Positions 1 to 7,509 of a stretch of 64,000 nt of DNA are shown here, piece after piece (positions within the stretch are counted from its first letter, which is position 1; each line of letters opens with the position of its first letter). This stretch comes from Pseudomonas fulva (lineage in GTDB: Bacteria > Pseudomonadota > Gammaproteobacteria > Pseudomonadales > Pseudomonadaceae), in contig NZ_CP082928.1 of assembly GCF_023517795.1 (NCBI RefSeq), positions 3,906,001-3,970,000 on the forward strand. The letters are read 5' to 3'. The notes under the pieces are model-generated. The model worked only from the letters and a program-made list of their open reading frames with translations, searched no databases and had not been told where the DNA came from. Position numbers and translations under genes: made by a program.

Positions 1-186
1 GTTGCCGAGCTTGAGGCGGGCGTCGTCGAGGCGCTTGCTGACGGCGCATTCGCTGATGCCCATATCGCGGGCAATCTGCTTGAAGGGCTTGTCCTGCGCG
101 ACGCCGAGCAGCGCCTGCAGCTGGCGCAGCGGCAGCCCCGCATTCAGCCGGCCACGCCAGCCGGGTACGGTGATGGTGTTTTCCAT
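1..186 (-). CDS. LuxR-type HTH protein, partial at the window edge
   Basis: Reading leftward from an ATG at 184-186, preceded by an AGGAAG ribosome-binding site, the visible 62 residues are open to the edge. The segment LRQLQALLGVAQDKPFKQIA followed by RDMGISECAVSKRLDDARLK resembles the LuxR/GerE DNA-binding helix-turn-helix (spaced leucines, IA, G-IS, TV-like recognition helix, KLG end). It is probably a small transcription regulator of the prophage left arm; the C-terminus lies outside the window, so its full architecture cannot be judged. Confidence 0.55.
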   Translation of the reverse strand, partial: MENTITVPGWRGRLNAGLPLRQLQALLGVAQDKPFKQIARDMGISECAVSKRLDDARLKLGN

Positions 187-330
187 GGTTCTTCCTTGGG
201 TAACCGCATTGGCCCAGCCACCAGGCGCGGGTGACCAAACCCTGCGTGAATAGCGCAGGCCTGGGGGCTGGCCGATGCGGTTGCGGTGTGGATAGCGCGG
301 CCATTTGGGCCGCGCGTTTCGCGGGTTGGA

Positions 331-1077
331 TCAGTCGTAGATGCCGTAGCTGAAATCGTCATCGTCGCAGTCGACGACGATCTTGCTGGCGCCGTAGTAG
401 AGGGCTGCAACGAGCTTGTCGAACTTCGAGCGGAACTTGATGACCTGGCCGATCTTGTCGCCATCAAGCCGAGCTGCGTAAACAGAGCCGATCTTGTTGC
501 CGCGCTCGTCGCGCTCTGGTTCCCGGCGGTCGAAGGAGATGTGTATGGCGTTATCCAGGCTGTACTCGCTACGGCCACGGAAGCTGCCTTCATCTGGCTG
601 CTTGTCGAAGTAAATGTGAAGGCCGCCGTAGTCCGAATTTTGGAAGCGGATATCCGGCGCTTCCCAGTGATTCTCAGCAGCGCTCTCTTTGTGCTCTTCG
701 ATAAACGCTTCCATCAGGTCGTTGAGGCTGATGAATTCAGGCATCTGATCCTTCTTCAGCACCTCGTCGATCGATTCCTGAGCGCGGCGCACCATGTCCG
801 CTTCAACGCCGCTGTTTTCCCAGCGATCCTGCAGCGCCTTGGCGATCATGGCGTTGTAGCGGGTCAGTTCAAACACCGAACCCAGGTTGGCCGGCAGTGC
901 GGCCTTGATGGCCTCCTCGACCTGCTTGCCCATATCGCCGTAACGACCAAAGCAGTTATCGATGACCTTGGTGAACATCACCTGAACGTGCTCGTCGATG
1001 ATTTCTGCCGGTTTGCCGCTCTCTGCGAAGGCCGTTACGCGCTCGACCAGTAGCTGTTCCAGTGTCTGCTTGCTCAT
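331..1077 (-). CDS. Hypothetical prophage protein (248 aa)
   Basis: The frame is intact and preceded by a good AGGAGC ribosome-binding site 5-6 bases before the ATG. The protein is acidic and soluble, with no signal peptide or membrane segment. The N-terminal half looks helical and the C-terminal half carries mixed beta-like stretches (IRFQNSDYGGLHIYF, YAARLDGDKIGQVIKF) and ends in a CDDDD acidic cluster. I do not recognise a family. It lies between the HTH fragment and the DUF4124 pair, in the repressor-side arm of the prophage. Confidence 0.7.
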   Translation of the reverse strand: MSKQTLEQLLVERVTAFAESGKPAEIIDEHVQVMFTKVIDNCFGRYGDMGKQVEEAIKAALPANLGSVFELTRYNAMIAKALQDRWENSGVEADMVRRAQESIDEVLKKDQMPEFISLNDLMEAFIEEHKESAAENHWEAPDIRFQNSDYGGLHIYFDKQPDEGSFRGRSEYSLDNAIHISFDRREPERDERGNKIGSVYAARLDGDKIGQVIKFRSKFDKLVAALYYGASKIVVDCDDDDFSYGIYD

Positions 1078-1488
1078 GTCCCGCTCCTTGCTGTTCGGTT
1101 GATTTCCCAGATGCCCCTGTCGCCAAGGGCATCGAGTGAAATCTGTCTTGCGCCGCTGCGCGCCCAGGTCATTCGCACGGTTGGGTCAGCACCTCGTTTG
1201 CAGCTCGGCCCCTCTGTTGGCTCTGCTGCAGTACGCCGGTCGCTGGTGCGCGCTGCGGTGTGTTGCTCACCTGACTTTCTGTCGCCCCACAGGTGATGGC
1301 CGGGGCTGCCTCGCCGGTTGCCCGGCTAGCTGTTCATGGCGCTGGTTGTTAAAGAGCGGTTCGAGGCGGTGTGCTGCTTCGATGGCTCAAATATCAACTA
1401 CAGGTTGAGATATGTCAACTATCAGTTGATGTTTTTGATTGTGACGGTGCAGCCCTATAGCCTTGTGCCTTCACAAGGAGGGCTCCCA
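1078..1488. other. Divergent intergenic region (411 bp) with two operator-like palindromes
   Basis: No convincing gene is seen here. The region separates the leftward hypothetical gene from the rightward DUF4124 pair. It contains two 17-bp operator-like sequences (listed separately) about 60-95 bp before the first DUF4124 start. A TATAGC at 1456-1461 could be a -10 element. Confidence 0.6.
1393..1430. promoter_or_regulatory. Two 17-bp CI/Cro-like operators upstream of the DUF4124 genes
   Basis: ATCAACTACAGGTTGAG (1393-1409) and GTCAACTATCAGTTGAT (1414-1430) have the same length and TCAAC/GTTGA half-sites as the sequences between the repressor and cro genes (3140-3212). Their centres are 21 bp apart, about two helical turns, which suits cooperative binding on one DNA face. 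The inference is that the prophage repressor or Cro also controls the DUF4124 pair. Confidence 0.65.
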
Positions 1489-1902
1489 ATGAAATGGATG
1501 TTCGTGCTGCTGGCGCTGCCTGCGGCTTCTGCGTTCGGTGATGTTTACAAGTGCCCCGATTCCAGTGGCCGTGTGACGTTTACGGATCAGCCTTGCGCCG
1601 GATCTAGCGGGCAGAGGATCGAAATTGCGCCGCTGGCGCCTGCCGCTTCTTCCCGCGCAGTGGAGCCCGCCAATGACGATGAAGCCCGCAAGTTCATTTA
1701 CGTCGAACTGCCGGAAATAGAGCGCGAGGCGCGGGAGCTCATGCGCTCGAACGACCCAGCGCAGCAGGAGTTGGGCCGGCGCATGGCGTGGCAAGCGCAG
1801 CGCGCCCGCGAAGCACACGAGGAAGTTGAGGCGGCAAAAGCCGCGAGAGCCGAGACCAAAAGGAGGTACGAGGATGCGTATCGCAAGTTTGGCGGCTATT
1901 AG
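1489..1902 (+). CDS. Secreted DUF4124 protein (137 aa)
   Basis: The start chosen is the ATG at 1489, preceded by AAGGAGGG; it gives a clean signal peptide (MKWMFVLLALPAASAFG) that upstream in-frame starts would spoil. The mature N-terminus has the DUF4124 pattern DVYKCPDSSGRVTFTDQPC with two cysteines. The rest (about residues 70-135) is charged, helical and coiled-coil-like, rich in E, R and A. A periplasmic location is expected. It overlaps the next DUF4124 gene by 29 bases, so the two form an operon. DUF4124 has no defined biochemical role. Confidence 0.75.
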   Translation: MKWMFVLLALPAASAFGDVYKCPDSSGRVTFTDQPCAGSSGQRIEIAPLAPAASSRAVEPANDDEARKFIYVELPEIEREARELMRSNDPAQQELGRRMAWQAQRAREAHEEVEAAKAARAETKRRYEDAYRKFGGY

Positions 1903-2374
1903 CCTGGCACTGCTTTGCTCAGGCGCTGAGGCGGACGTTTACAAATGCACCGATGCAGCGGGCCGCGTGTCTTTCTCGAAGGTGCCGTGTGGCGGCACGC
2001 TCGGTAACGAGGCCGACAAGGTCGAGATCAAGCCCAATAAGATCGGCGGCACACTGGGCGTATCCAAGGAGCAGCAGCGCATCTGGAAACAAGAGGAGCA
2101 GCGCAGGGCCGCAGAGGCGCCATCGCTTCCGGCCTATCGGCCACCAACCTACTGCAAGAGCTACAGCAGCACCGCCCTGCGTAGCATTGTTGTTGGCAGG
2201 GGCGTTGAGCCCGGGATGACGATGAGTGATGTACAGCGTTCGTGGGGGCCGCCGACGCGGGTGAATGGCTCGGCTGACCCCATCCAATGGGTGTACCGCT
2301 GGCGCTCGAGCGTGGCCTACGTGTATTTCATTGACCGCTGTGTATGGCAGATGGAAGGCAGTTATGGCGGGTAG
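1874..2374 (+). CDS. Secreted DUF4124 protein with BamE/OmlA-like C-terminus (166 aa)
   Basis: The ATG at 1874 follows AGGAGG inside the end of the upstream gene and opens a signal peptide (MRIASLAAISLALLCSGAEA). The mature protein starts DVYKCTDAAGRVSFSKVPC, a DUF4124 motif. Residues about 120-165 (GVEPGMTMSDVQRSWGPP, then WVYRW and YVYFIDRCVWQ) resemble the BamE/SmpA fold seen in small envelope proteins. It could be an envelope-modifying lysogenic conversion protein; that function is inference. It is convergent with the repressor gene, 3 bp apart. Confidence 0.75.
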   Translation: MRIASLAAISLALLCSGAEADVYKCTDAAGRVSFSKVPCGGTLGNEADKVEIKPNKIGGTLGVSKEQQRIWKQEEQRRAAEAPSLPAYRPPTYCKSYSSTALRSIVVGRGVEPGMTMSDVQRSWGPPTRVNGSADPIQWVYRWRSSVAYVYFIDRCVWQMEGSYGG

Positions 2375-2377
2375 GCG

Positions 2378-3148
2378 TCATTCACTCATCTGAAACATCG
2401 AGCCTTTGACTATCGCGCCAACGTACTGGATCGATTCCACCTGGTGCTCGTCGAGGATAACCGGCGCGTACTCGGCATTGATGCTTTCAAAGCGATACTG
2501 GCCATCCTTGAGATAGGCATACGCCTTGATCATGGATTGGCCCGCCACAGTCTTAACCAGCACCTCGTCGCCCGGGCCGAAGGCGTGATTCGGCTCGATC
2601 AGTACGAACTCGTTATGCTTGATGCGCGGCGCCATGCTGTGCCCGACCACCCGCAAGCCATAAGCGTTTTCGTCACGGCTGGTGACATTCAGAACGCCCT
2701 CACCATGGCCGGTCGGGTAGTCGAGCGCCTCGAAGTAACCCTCCACCCCAAGCATTGCCTTGCCGACCACTGGGACGCTCCTTGTCCTGACCTCGATGCG
2801 CTCGCCCTGGATATTGCTATCCATTGGCGTGGCTGATCCGTAGGTGTGCTGCTGCTCGCGCAGGACCCATGCTTCTTGCTGGCGCTTGGGCAGCACGCCG
2901 TACTCGAGCCATTCAGCCCGCACGCCTAGCCATTTTGCGAGCGTCAGCATGTTGTCTTTCTTGGGCATCGACTCACCGCGCAGCCATTTGCTAGTGGCTT
3001 GGGTGGTAGTTACGAGCCCGACCCCTTCGAGACCCTTCTTCAAGTCGATGTTTCGCCCGTGCGACTCCCGCGTTAAGTCGGGGTGGTCATTCAGGGCCTC
3101 ATTGAGGCGCGCGGCGAACTGTTCGCGGATGTTTTCGATATCAACCAT
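2378..3148 (-). CDS. CI-like phage repressor, HTH plus S24 peptidase domain
   Basis: The start taken is the ATG at 3148 (MVDIENIREQ), which lies inside an operator; an upstream in-frame start would add 12 residues. Residues about 10-85 form an HTH region (GLVTTTQATSKWLRGESMPK). Residues about 125-256 form a LexA/CI-type S24 domain, with the serine in VVGHSMAPRIKHNEFVLIEP and the lysine in EVLVKTVAGQSMIKAY. The protein is expected to hold the prophage silent and respond to RecA during the SOS response. It is divergent from the cro-like gene, as in lambdoid immunity regions. Confidence 0.9.
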   Translation of the reverse strand: MVDIENIREQFAARLNEALNDHPDLTRESHGRNIDLKKGLEGVGLVTTTQATSKWLRGESMPKKDNMLTLAKWLGVRAEWLEYGVLPKRQQEAWVLREQQHTYGSATPMDSNIQGERIEVRTRSVPVVGKAMLGVEGYFEALDYPTGHGEGVLNVTSRDENAYGLRVVGHSMAPRIKHNEFVLIEPNHAFGPGDEVLVKTVAGQSMIKAYAYLKDGQYRFESINAEYAPVILDEHQVESIQYVGAIVKGSMFQMSE

Positions 3149-3212
3149 AGGTTGATGGTGACACGTCAGTTGATAAACAGTCATTTGATGTTAAGATCAA
3201 CCGCAAGTTGAT
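3140..3212. promoter_or_regulatory. Repressor/Cro operator region
   Basis: Two good 17-bp dyads bracket the region: ATCAACCATAGGTTGAT (3140-3156, a perfect 7+3+7 dyad covering the repressor start codon) and ATCAACCGCAAGTTGAT (3196-3212). Weaker copies ending in GTTGAT (3158-3174) and TTTGAT (3173-3189) lie between them. A rightward promoter TTGATA (3170-3175), 16 bp, TAAGAT (3192-3197) overlaps the sites, consistent with repression of cro transcription. Confidence 0.75.
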
Positions 3213-3227
3213 ATTGAGGGCGTTGTT

Positions 3228-3467
3228 ATGAGTGCCATTGCTGATGCGGTTACGGCTGCCGGCGGCCCAGTGAGTGCTGCGAAAGCCTGCGGCATCAGCC
3301 GGCAGGCGGTTGATAAGTGGCTTGCCAATGAGTGCTTGCCGCGCACCGATTACACCGGTGAGACGAACTACGCCCAGGTGCTGGCGCATGCGGCTGAGCA
3401 GCGTGGCGAGGGCTTCGCGGTGGAGTGGTTGCGCGATAACGCCAGGCCTAAGCCGCGGGCCGCCTGA
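3228..3467 (+). CDS. Cro-like regulator, YdaS type (79 aa)
   Basis: A small HTH protein divergent from the repressor. The segment VTAAGGPVSAAKACGISRQAVDKWLANE is the YdaS/Cro-type helix-turn-helix (G...AA...GIS..AV..W). The length matches phage Cro repressors. The start codon follows a GAGGG ribosome-binding site and the promoter overlaps the operator cluster. It probably shuts off the repressor promoter and starts the early operon. Confidence 0.85.
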   Translation: MSAIADAVTAAGGPVSAAKACGISRQAVDKWLANECLPRTDYTGETNYAQVLAHAAEQRGEGFAVEWLRDNARPKPRAA

Positions 3468-3560
3468 TCACGCTGCACATCCTACCCAGGCGTTGGCCGG
3501 TACGGCAGGCGGGTGAGGGGGATGGGTTTTTATCCAGTGCCCGAATCGCGGGCAATAAAA

Positions 3561-3582
3561 AGCCCGGTGGCTAGACCGGGCT
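3561..3582. terminator. Hairpin before the replication genes (possible leftward terminator)
   Basis: AGCCCGGT (3561-3568) and ACCGGGCT (3575-3582) form a perfect 8-bp stem with a 6-base loop. The A-run at 3557-3561 would give a U-tract only for leftward transcription, so it may stop antisense or leftward RNA; rightward it has no U-run. Confidence 0.45.
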
Positions 3583-3612
3583 CCATGTAACGCAACATCA
3601 AGAGGCCTGATT

Positions 3613-3708
3613 ATGGGCATTTCCCCTTTCAACCGCAACTCAGGACGTGGCGCGCCACGTTTTGGTGTGGCGTGTTTCGTGGCGCGTGGTGTTAGCCATG
3701 GCCGGTGA
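3613..3708 (+). CDS. Possible 31-aa leader ORF overlapping the replication gene start
   Basis: ATG at 3613 follows AGAGG by 6 bases; the reading frame (MGISPFNRNSGRGAPRF...) ends in TGA at 3706-3708, 10 bases past the start of the replication gene at 3698. The overlap and the hairpin just upstream suggest translational coupling, but the peptide itself has no recognisable features and could be chance. Confidence 0.3.
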   Translation: MGISPFNRNSGRGAPRFGVACFVARGVSHGR

Positions 3709-4480
3709 CTGGATCAAGTTCGAGCTGGCGACGCTCGACAAGCCCGAGGTGTGCCAGATCGCCGACCTGGCAAACATCGACCTGGATGCGGTGGTGGGCA
3801 AGCTGCTGCGCGTTTGGGGTTGGTTCGATCAGCAGACCGAACTGGGTAACGCTCCGAGCGTTACCAAAAAGTTACTGGATCGTTTGGTTGGCGTTAGCGG
3901 CTTCTGCGATCACATGGTTTCGGTCGGTTGGCTGATCGAGGCGGAAGGGGTGATCAGCATCCCGAATTTCGACCGCCACAACGGCAAGACCGCCAAGAAT
4001 CGCTCGCTCACGGCTCTGCGTGTGGCCAGCCACAAGAAAGGTAACGGCAAAGGTAACGCTGCGAGCGTTACCCAGCCGTTAGCAGATGCGTTACCTAGAG
4101 AAGAGAAGAGAAGAGTTAAAAGCAATACCCCCTTACCCCCTAATGCGCCGAAGCCCAAACCGGCGAAGTTCGACCCGCTGAAGGCCTGCCCGGCGAACGT
4201 GACGCCAGCGGTGTGGGCGCAGTGGGTGGCCTGCCGCAAGGAGCAGGGTAAGCCGCTTAAGGAAACCACCTGCACGGCCCAGGCTGAGCAGCTGGCTGGC
4301 CACCCGAACCCTGACGAGGTGATTCGCCGCTCGATCGCCGGCGGCTGGCAGGGCCTGTTCCCGGACAAGGTGACCAGTGCGAGCGTGCACCAGCACCCGG
4401 CCAGCAAGCACACCAATTTCGATGATCTCGACTACACCGCTGGCACTCGCCAGCTGGAGGACGGCAGCCGTGCGTTCTGA
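3698..4480 (+). CDS. Phage replication initiator-like protein (260 aa)
   Basis: The ATG at 3698 (MAGDWIKFELATLDKPEV) is chosen because this N-terminus is the usual start of phage/conjugative replication proteins of the DnaT/O-like type. Residues 1-110 form a winged-helix-like region (VVGKLLRVWGWFDQQTEL, VGWLIEAEGVISIPNFDRHN). A basic, proline-rich linker (KPKPAKFDP) leads to a C-terminal domain (PAVWAQWVACRKEQGKPLKE) like primosomal DnaT ends. The neighbouring downstream gene is a DnaC-like loader, the classic initiator-loader pair. Confidence 0.75.
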   Translation: MAGDWIKFELATLDKPEVCQIADLANIDLDAVVGKLLRVWGWFDQQTELGNAPSVTKKLLDRLVGVSGFCDHMVSVGWLIEAEGVISIPNFDRHNGKTAKNRSLTALRVASHKKGNGKGNAASVTQPLADALPREEKRRVKSNTPLPPNAPKPKPAKFDPLKACPANVTPAVWAQWVACRKEQGKPLKETTCTAQAEQLAGHPNPDEVIRRSIAGGWQGLFPDKVTSASVHQHPASKHTNFDDLDYTAGTRQLEDGSRAF

Positions 4481-5285
4481 CAAACCTGTGAACCTCGATA
4501 TCGCGCCGCTCGAGCGTACCCTGGGCGTGGTGGCGAAGGAGCTGGCGCGCTGTGACAAACCTGGCCACGGGGCGTACGCCTCGATCACCAGCAGCAAGTC
4601 GTCGGTTCCGAGCGGTTGCCCGGTGTGTGCCGAGGAGGCGCGCCGTGTGGCCGACGAAGCGGAGCAGGGCGAGCAGAGGGCCCGGGCGGTGCGTGAGCGG
4701 ATGGAGCGCCGGCTGGGCGAGGCGATGATCCCCAAGCGCTTCCAGGGCAAACGGTTCGATGCGTACCGCGCGGAGACGCCTGAGCAGCAGCAGGCGCTGC
4801 GCATCTGCGAGGCGTATGCGCGAGACTTTCCGCAGAACTACGAGGCCGGGCGCTGCCTGCTGCTGCTGGGCACGGTGGGCACGGGCAAGACGCACCTGGC
4901 GAACGCCATCCTGCACGAGGTGGTGACGCGCCACGGGATGCTGGGCGTGTACCGCACGGTTACGGGGATTCTGCAGTACGTGAAGGGCAGTTACGACCAC
5001 GCCGCCACGTACAGCGAGGCCGAGGCCTTCCAGGCGCTGGTGGCGCCGCACCTGCTGGTGATCGACGAGGCCGGCGCGACGAAGGCGACGGAGTTCGAGC
5101 TGGCCACGCTGTTCACGGTGATCAACGGCCGGTACGAGCAGCAGAAGCCGACGGTGGTGATTTCCAACCTGGAACTGGACGGCCTGCACCGCGCCATCGG
5201 TGACCGCTGCGTGGACCGCCTGCGCGAGGGTGGCGGCCGCATGGTGCCGTTCAAGTGGCAGAGCGCCCGCCGGGGTGTGGCATGA
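4470..5285 (+). CDS. DnaC-like helicase loader, AAA+ ATPase (271 aa)
   Basis: The start is the GTG at 4470, overlapping the end of the initiator gene and preceded by GGAGG at the right distance; a more upstream start gives unrelated sequence. A CPVC pair near residue 50 may bind metal. The AAA+ core shows Walker A GTVGTGKTHLANA, Walker B HLLVIDEAG and sensor-like VVISNLELDGL. It should load the host replicative helicase at the phage origin. Confidence 0.85.
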   Translation: MRSDKPVNLDIAPLERTLGVVAKELARCDKPGHGAYASITSSKSSVPSGCPVCAEEARRVADEAEQGEQRARAVRERMERRLGEAMIPKRFQGKRFDAYRAETPEQQQALRICEAYARDFPQNYEAGRCLLLLGTVGTGKTHLANAILHEVVTRHGMLGVYRTVTGILQYVKGSYDHAATYSEAEAFQALVAPHLLVIDEAGATKATEFELATLFTVINGRYEQQKPTVVISNLELDGLHRAIGDRCVDRLREGGGRMVPFKWQSARRGVA

Positions 5286-5440
5286 CCGGCGCGCAGGCCC
5301 AGGCCCTGCAGCAGTTGCTGCTGGTGGGCTTTCGGGTGGAGCAGATGGGTAAGCGGGTGATCAGGGTGCAGCGCGGGAACGATTACCGGCTGGTGCTGCA
5401 GGACGGTGGGTTGAAGCGGGCGATGGGGGCTAGGCGATGA
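5282..5440 (+). CDS. Small hypothetical phage protein (52 aa)
   Basis: It starts at an ATGA overlapping the stop of the helicase loader, indicating translational coupling. The product (MTGAQAQALQQLLLVGFRVE...) is small and basic. No family is recognised; position in the early operon is the only clue. Confidence 0.6.
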   Translation: MTGAQAQALQQLLLVGFRVEQMGKRVIRVQRGNDYRLVLQDGGLKRAMGARR

Positions 5441-5796
5441 ATTTTTTCGAACTTATTGGAGGTGTTGAGGTGGCTCAATTGAATTGCGATTGCAACTGGA
5501 ATCCAGATCGTCATGCGGACAGCTGCCCTGCGCGCCACCACGAGTATTTGTCCTCATTGGCCAGCAAGTGCCAGGCCGTAGCGAGCTGCTTGAGTTACAG
5601 CGGTGGTGAGCATGAAGAGTCAGCTAAGCGCACCCTCAAAGATGCGCAGCACGCACTAGACAGTGAGTCTGTCCGCGTGAGCAATACCAGTGATGGCGTG
5701 CTGATAAGGAACGCGCTCGGCAAAGCCCGGCACATGACCTTTCGCGAAAGGATTGCATTCTGGATGCTTCGCGGTAAGACGGAAATCCGCCCGTGA
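5437..5796 (+). CDS. Hypothetical phage protein with N-terminal Cys/His cluster (119 aa)
   Basis: The ATG at 5437 overlaps the preceding stop as ATGA; a GTG at 5470 after GGAGGTGTTGAGG is an alternative start. Residues about 16-35 hold CDCNWNPDRHADSCPARHH, a possible zinc site. The C-terminus (MTFRERIAFWMLRGKTEIRP) looks amphipathic. It has a lower GC content than its neighbours. The function is unknown. Confidence 0.6.
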   Translation: MNFFELIGGVEVAQLNCDCNWNPDRHADSCPARHHEYLSSLASKCQAVASCLSYSGGEHEESAKRTLKDAQHALDSESVRVSNTSDGVLIRNALGKARHMTFRERIAFWMLRGKTEIRP

Positions 5797-5999
5797 GCCT
5801 CCTGCGCATCCGCATCGTCCCAAACCGCCAGCACTGCTACCGCACGCCTGACGGCTACGTGCTGTTCAGCTGCCGCTACCAGCATGCCCGCGTTGCGGTG
5901 ATCCGCCCGGGCGAGGGCGTGCCGTTCGTGTACTGCCTAACCGCCTTCGGCGCAACCGATGCCATCGAGGCGGATCGTGCCGCCAGGGCGGTGCGCTGA
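5793..5999 (+). CDS. Small hypothetical phage protein (68 aa)
   Basis: GTG start overlapping the upstream stop (GTGA). The product begins MSLLRIRIVPNRQHCYRTPD and appears to be a small beta-rich basic protein. Tight coupling to both neighbours supports it as real. No family is recognised. Confidence 0.6.
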   Translation: MSLLRIRIVPNRQHCYRTPDGYVLFSCRYQHARVAVIRPGEGVPFVYCLTAFGATDAIEADRAARAVR

Positions 6000-6226
6000 T
6001 GACCAGCCCAACGATCGAAGATCTGCTGGCGCTTGCTGAGGCTTGCCAGGATTTAGAGGGTAGCAGGCAAGTGCGCCCATGGCGTGACGGAAGTCCTGAC
6101 AGGTTTCGCGACACCGTGGTGTACATGTTCGGCGACGACATCGAGATGGCCAAGGCCTTGATTGGCCAGATCCACGCGCTGCAGGCGCAGATCCGCGCTA
6201 TGCGCGCCGAGCAGGAGGCCAGCTGA
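5999..6226 (+). CDS. Small hypothetical phage protein, coiled-coil C-terminus (75 aa)
   Basis: The start codon shares a base with the preceding stop (TGATG) and its own stop does the same with the recombinase start. The C-terminal third (MAKALIGQIHALQAQIRAMRAEQEA) is a predicted coiled coil. The role is unknown; it sits directly before the tyrosine recombinase and could be an accessory protein, which is inference only. Confidence 0.6.
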   Translation: MTSPTIEDLLALAEACQDLEGSRQVRPWRDGSPDRFRDTVVYMFGDDIEMAKALIGQIHALQAQIRAMRAEQEAS

Positions 6227-7257
6227 TGGCAAAGAAACCAGGCTTCCGCACCCTTGGCGACGTGGTCGAGTGGTGGCTGTCGCGCATCGAGGGCGATCGC
6301 ACGCGCAGCGAGAAGTACCGGGCGAGCATGGCCTGCCTGATGCGCAAGCACGTGCTGCCGCGCGTGGGTAAGGTGGCGCTGCGCAAGGTGGACCGGGTGA
6401 CGCTGGACGACCAGCTGGTGTTCCCGATGCACCAGGAGCTGGCGCCGCGCACGGTGCAGAAGGCGCTGCAGGGCCTGCGCCAGGCGTTCGCCATGGCCGA
6501 GACCCAGAAGCGCATGGACAGCAACCCGCTGGCCGGCACGACCTTTCGGGACTTCTACAAGGGCAAGCTGCGGCCGAAGCCGGCGGCGCTGTCGAGGGTC
6601 GACCTGGCCGAGCTGGTTCAGCACCTGGTGAGCGTGTTCAACGCCGACCCGGCAAAGGGCATGTTGCCGCTGATGATGCTGGCCCACGGCACTCGCATCG
6701 CCGAGACGCTGGCGGCGCGCTGGGGCCATGTGTCGCTGGATGAGCGGGTGTGGGTCATCCCGGAGGCGAACACGAAGAGCCGCCGCGAGCATGTGCTGCC
6801 GCTGACCACCCAGGTGCTGGGCCTGTTGCGCCGGTACCGCGCCGCGCTGCCGGATGCTCGCCTGAAGACGGCCTGGCTGTTCCCGGTGCGCGGTGGTGCT
6901 GGCATGGCGCTGACCAGCGGCCACGCGCTGATGCGTGAGGTAAGCGGCCGCCAGTGGACCAGTCACGACCTGCGCAAGCTGATGCGATCCAGCCTGGCGG
7001 ACATTGGCGTCGATCACATGGTTGGTGAGCTGCTGATCAACCACGCCCTGGGCGTGACCACCGAGACCTACCTGACCCGCGACGCCATGGACCGCCGCCG
7101 CGAGGCACTGGAACGCTGGCATGCCCGCCTCGACGAGTGCGGCTTTGCCGATGCACACGGCCAAAAAGTGGCCGTTCCTGCACTTCTTAAAAATGACTGC
7201 AAGCCAGAAGCGGCGGGCGATAGCGCCGTTTCCGGTATTTCTACGTGGGGAGGGTGA
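6226..7257 (+). CDS. Tyrosine recombinase / phage integrase (343 aa)
   Basis: An N-terminal core-binding region (residues about 8-105) precedes a catalytic domain with the family residues: Arg in MMLAHGTRIAETLAARW, Lys in NTKSRREHVLPL, the HxxR box SHDLRKLMRS, the second His in LLINHALGVTTETYL and the Tyr in the same segment. It should catalyse site-specific integration or excision. It is buried in the early operon, codirectional and start/stop-overlapped with its neighbour, rather than next to a visible attachment site. Confidence 0.9.
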   Translation: MAKKPGFRTLGDVVEWWLSRIEGDRTRSEKYRASMACLMRKHVLPRVGKVALRKVDRVTLDDQLVFPMHQELAPRTVQKALQGLRQAFAMAETQKRMDSNPLAGTTFRDFYKGKLRPKPAALSRVDLAELVQHLVSVFNADPAKGMLPLMMLAHGTRIAETLAARWGHVSLDERVWVIPEANTKSRREHVLPLTTQVLGLLRRYRAALPDARLKTAWLFPVRGGAGMALTSGHALMREVSGRQWTSHDLRKLMRSSLADIGVDHMVGELLINHALGVTTETYLTRDAMDRRREALERWHARLDECGFADAHGQKVAVPALLKNDCKPEAAGDSAVSGISTWGG

Positions 7258-7260
7258 AAA

Positions 7261-7509
7261 ATGGCCTGTGATCGGTGTTTCTTGACCCAGGGCCGGGAAG
7301 GCGAGAAGGGCTCGTGGTGCACCACCTGCGGTGAAAAGCGCTTCGATGTAGACCAGCGGGTGTGTGGTGATTGCGCGCACTACAGCTCTCACGGGCGCAT
7401 CGGTAACTGCCGACGTCATCTCATGGCTGTCAGTCCGACGATGAACGTCACCTTCAGCGTTGAGGAAGGCAGTTGCTGGGCTGCTGCGGAGACTCAGACA
7501 TGCGCCTGA
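7261..7509 (+). CDS. Cys-rich zinc-ribbon-like phage protein (82 aa)
   Basis: Cysteines occur as CDRC near the N-terminus, CTTC about residues 20-23, then CGDC and single C/H residues (NCRRH, SCWA), a pattern of two small zinc-binding knuckles. It starts 3 bp after the recombinase. It may be a DNA- or protein-binding early regulator; no family is certain. Confidence 0.6.
   Translation: MACDRCFLTQGREGEKGSWCTTCGEKRFDVDQRVCGDCAHYSSHGRIGNCRRHLMAVSPTMNVTFSVEEGSCWAAAETQTCA

Noticed and set aside
5866..7419. Long 517-codon leftward frame over the integrase and neighbours
   Set aside because: It is antisense to well-supported coupled genes including the integrase motifs; it reflects high GC content.
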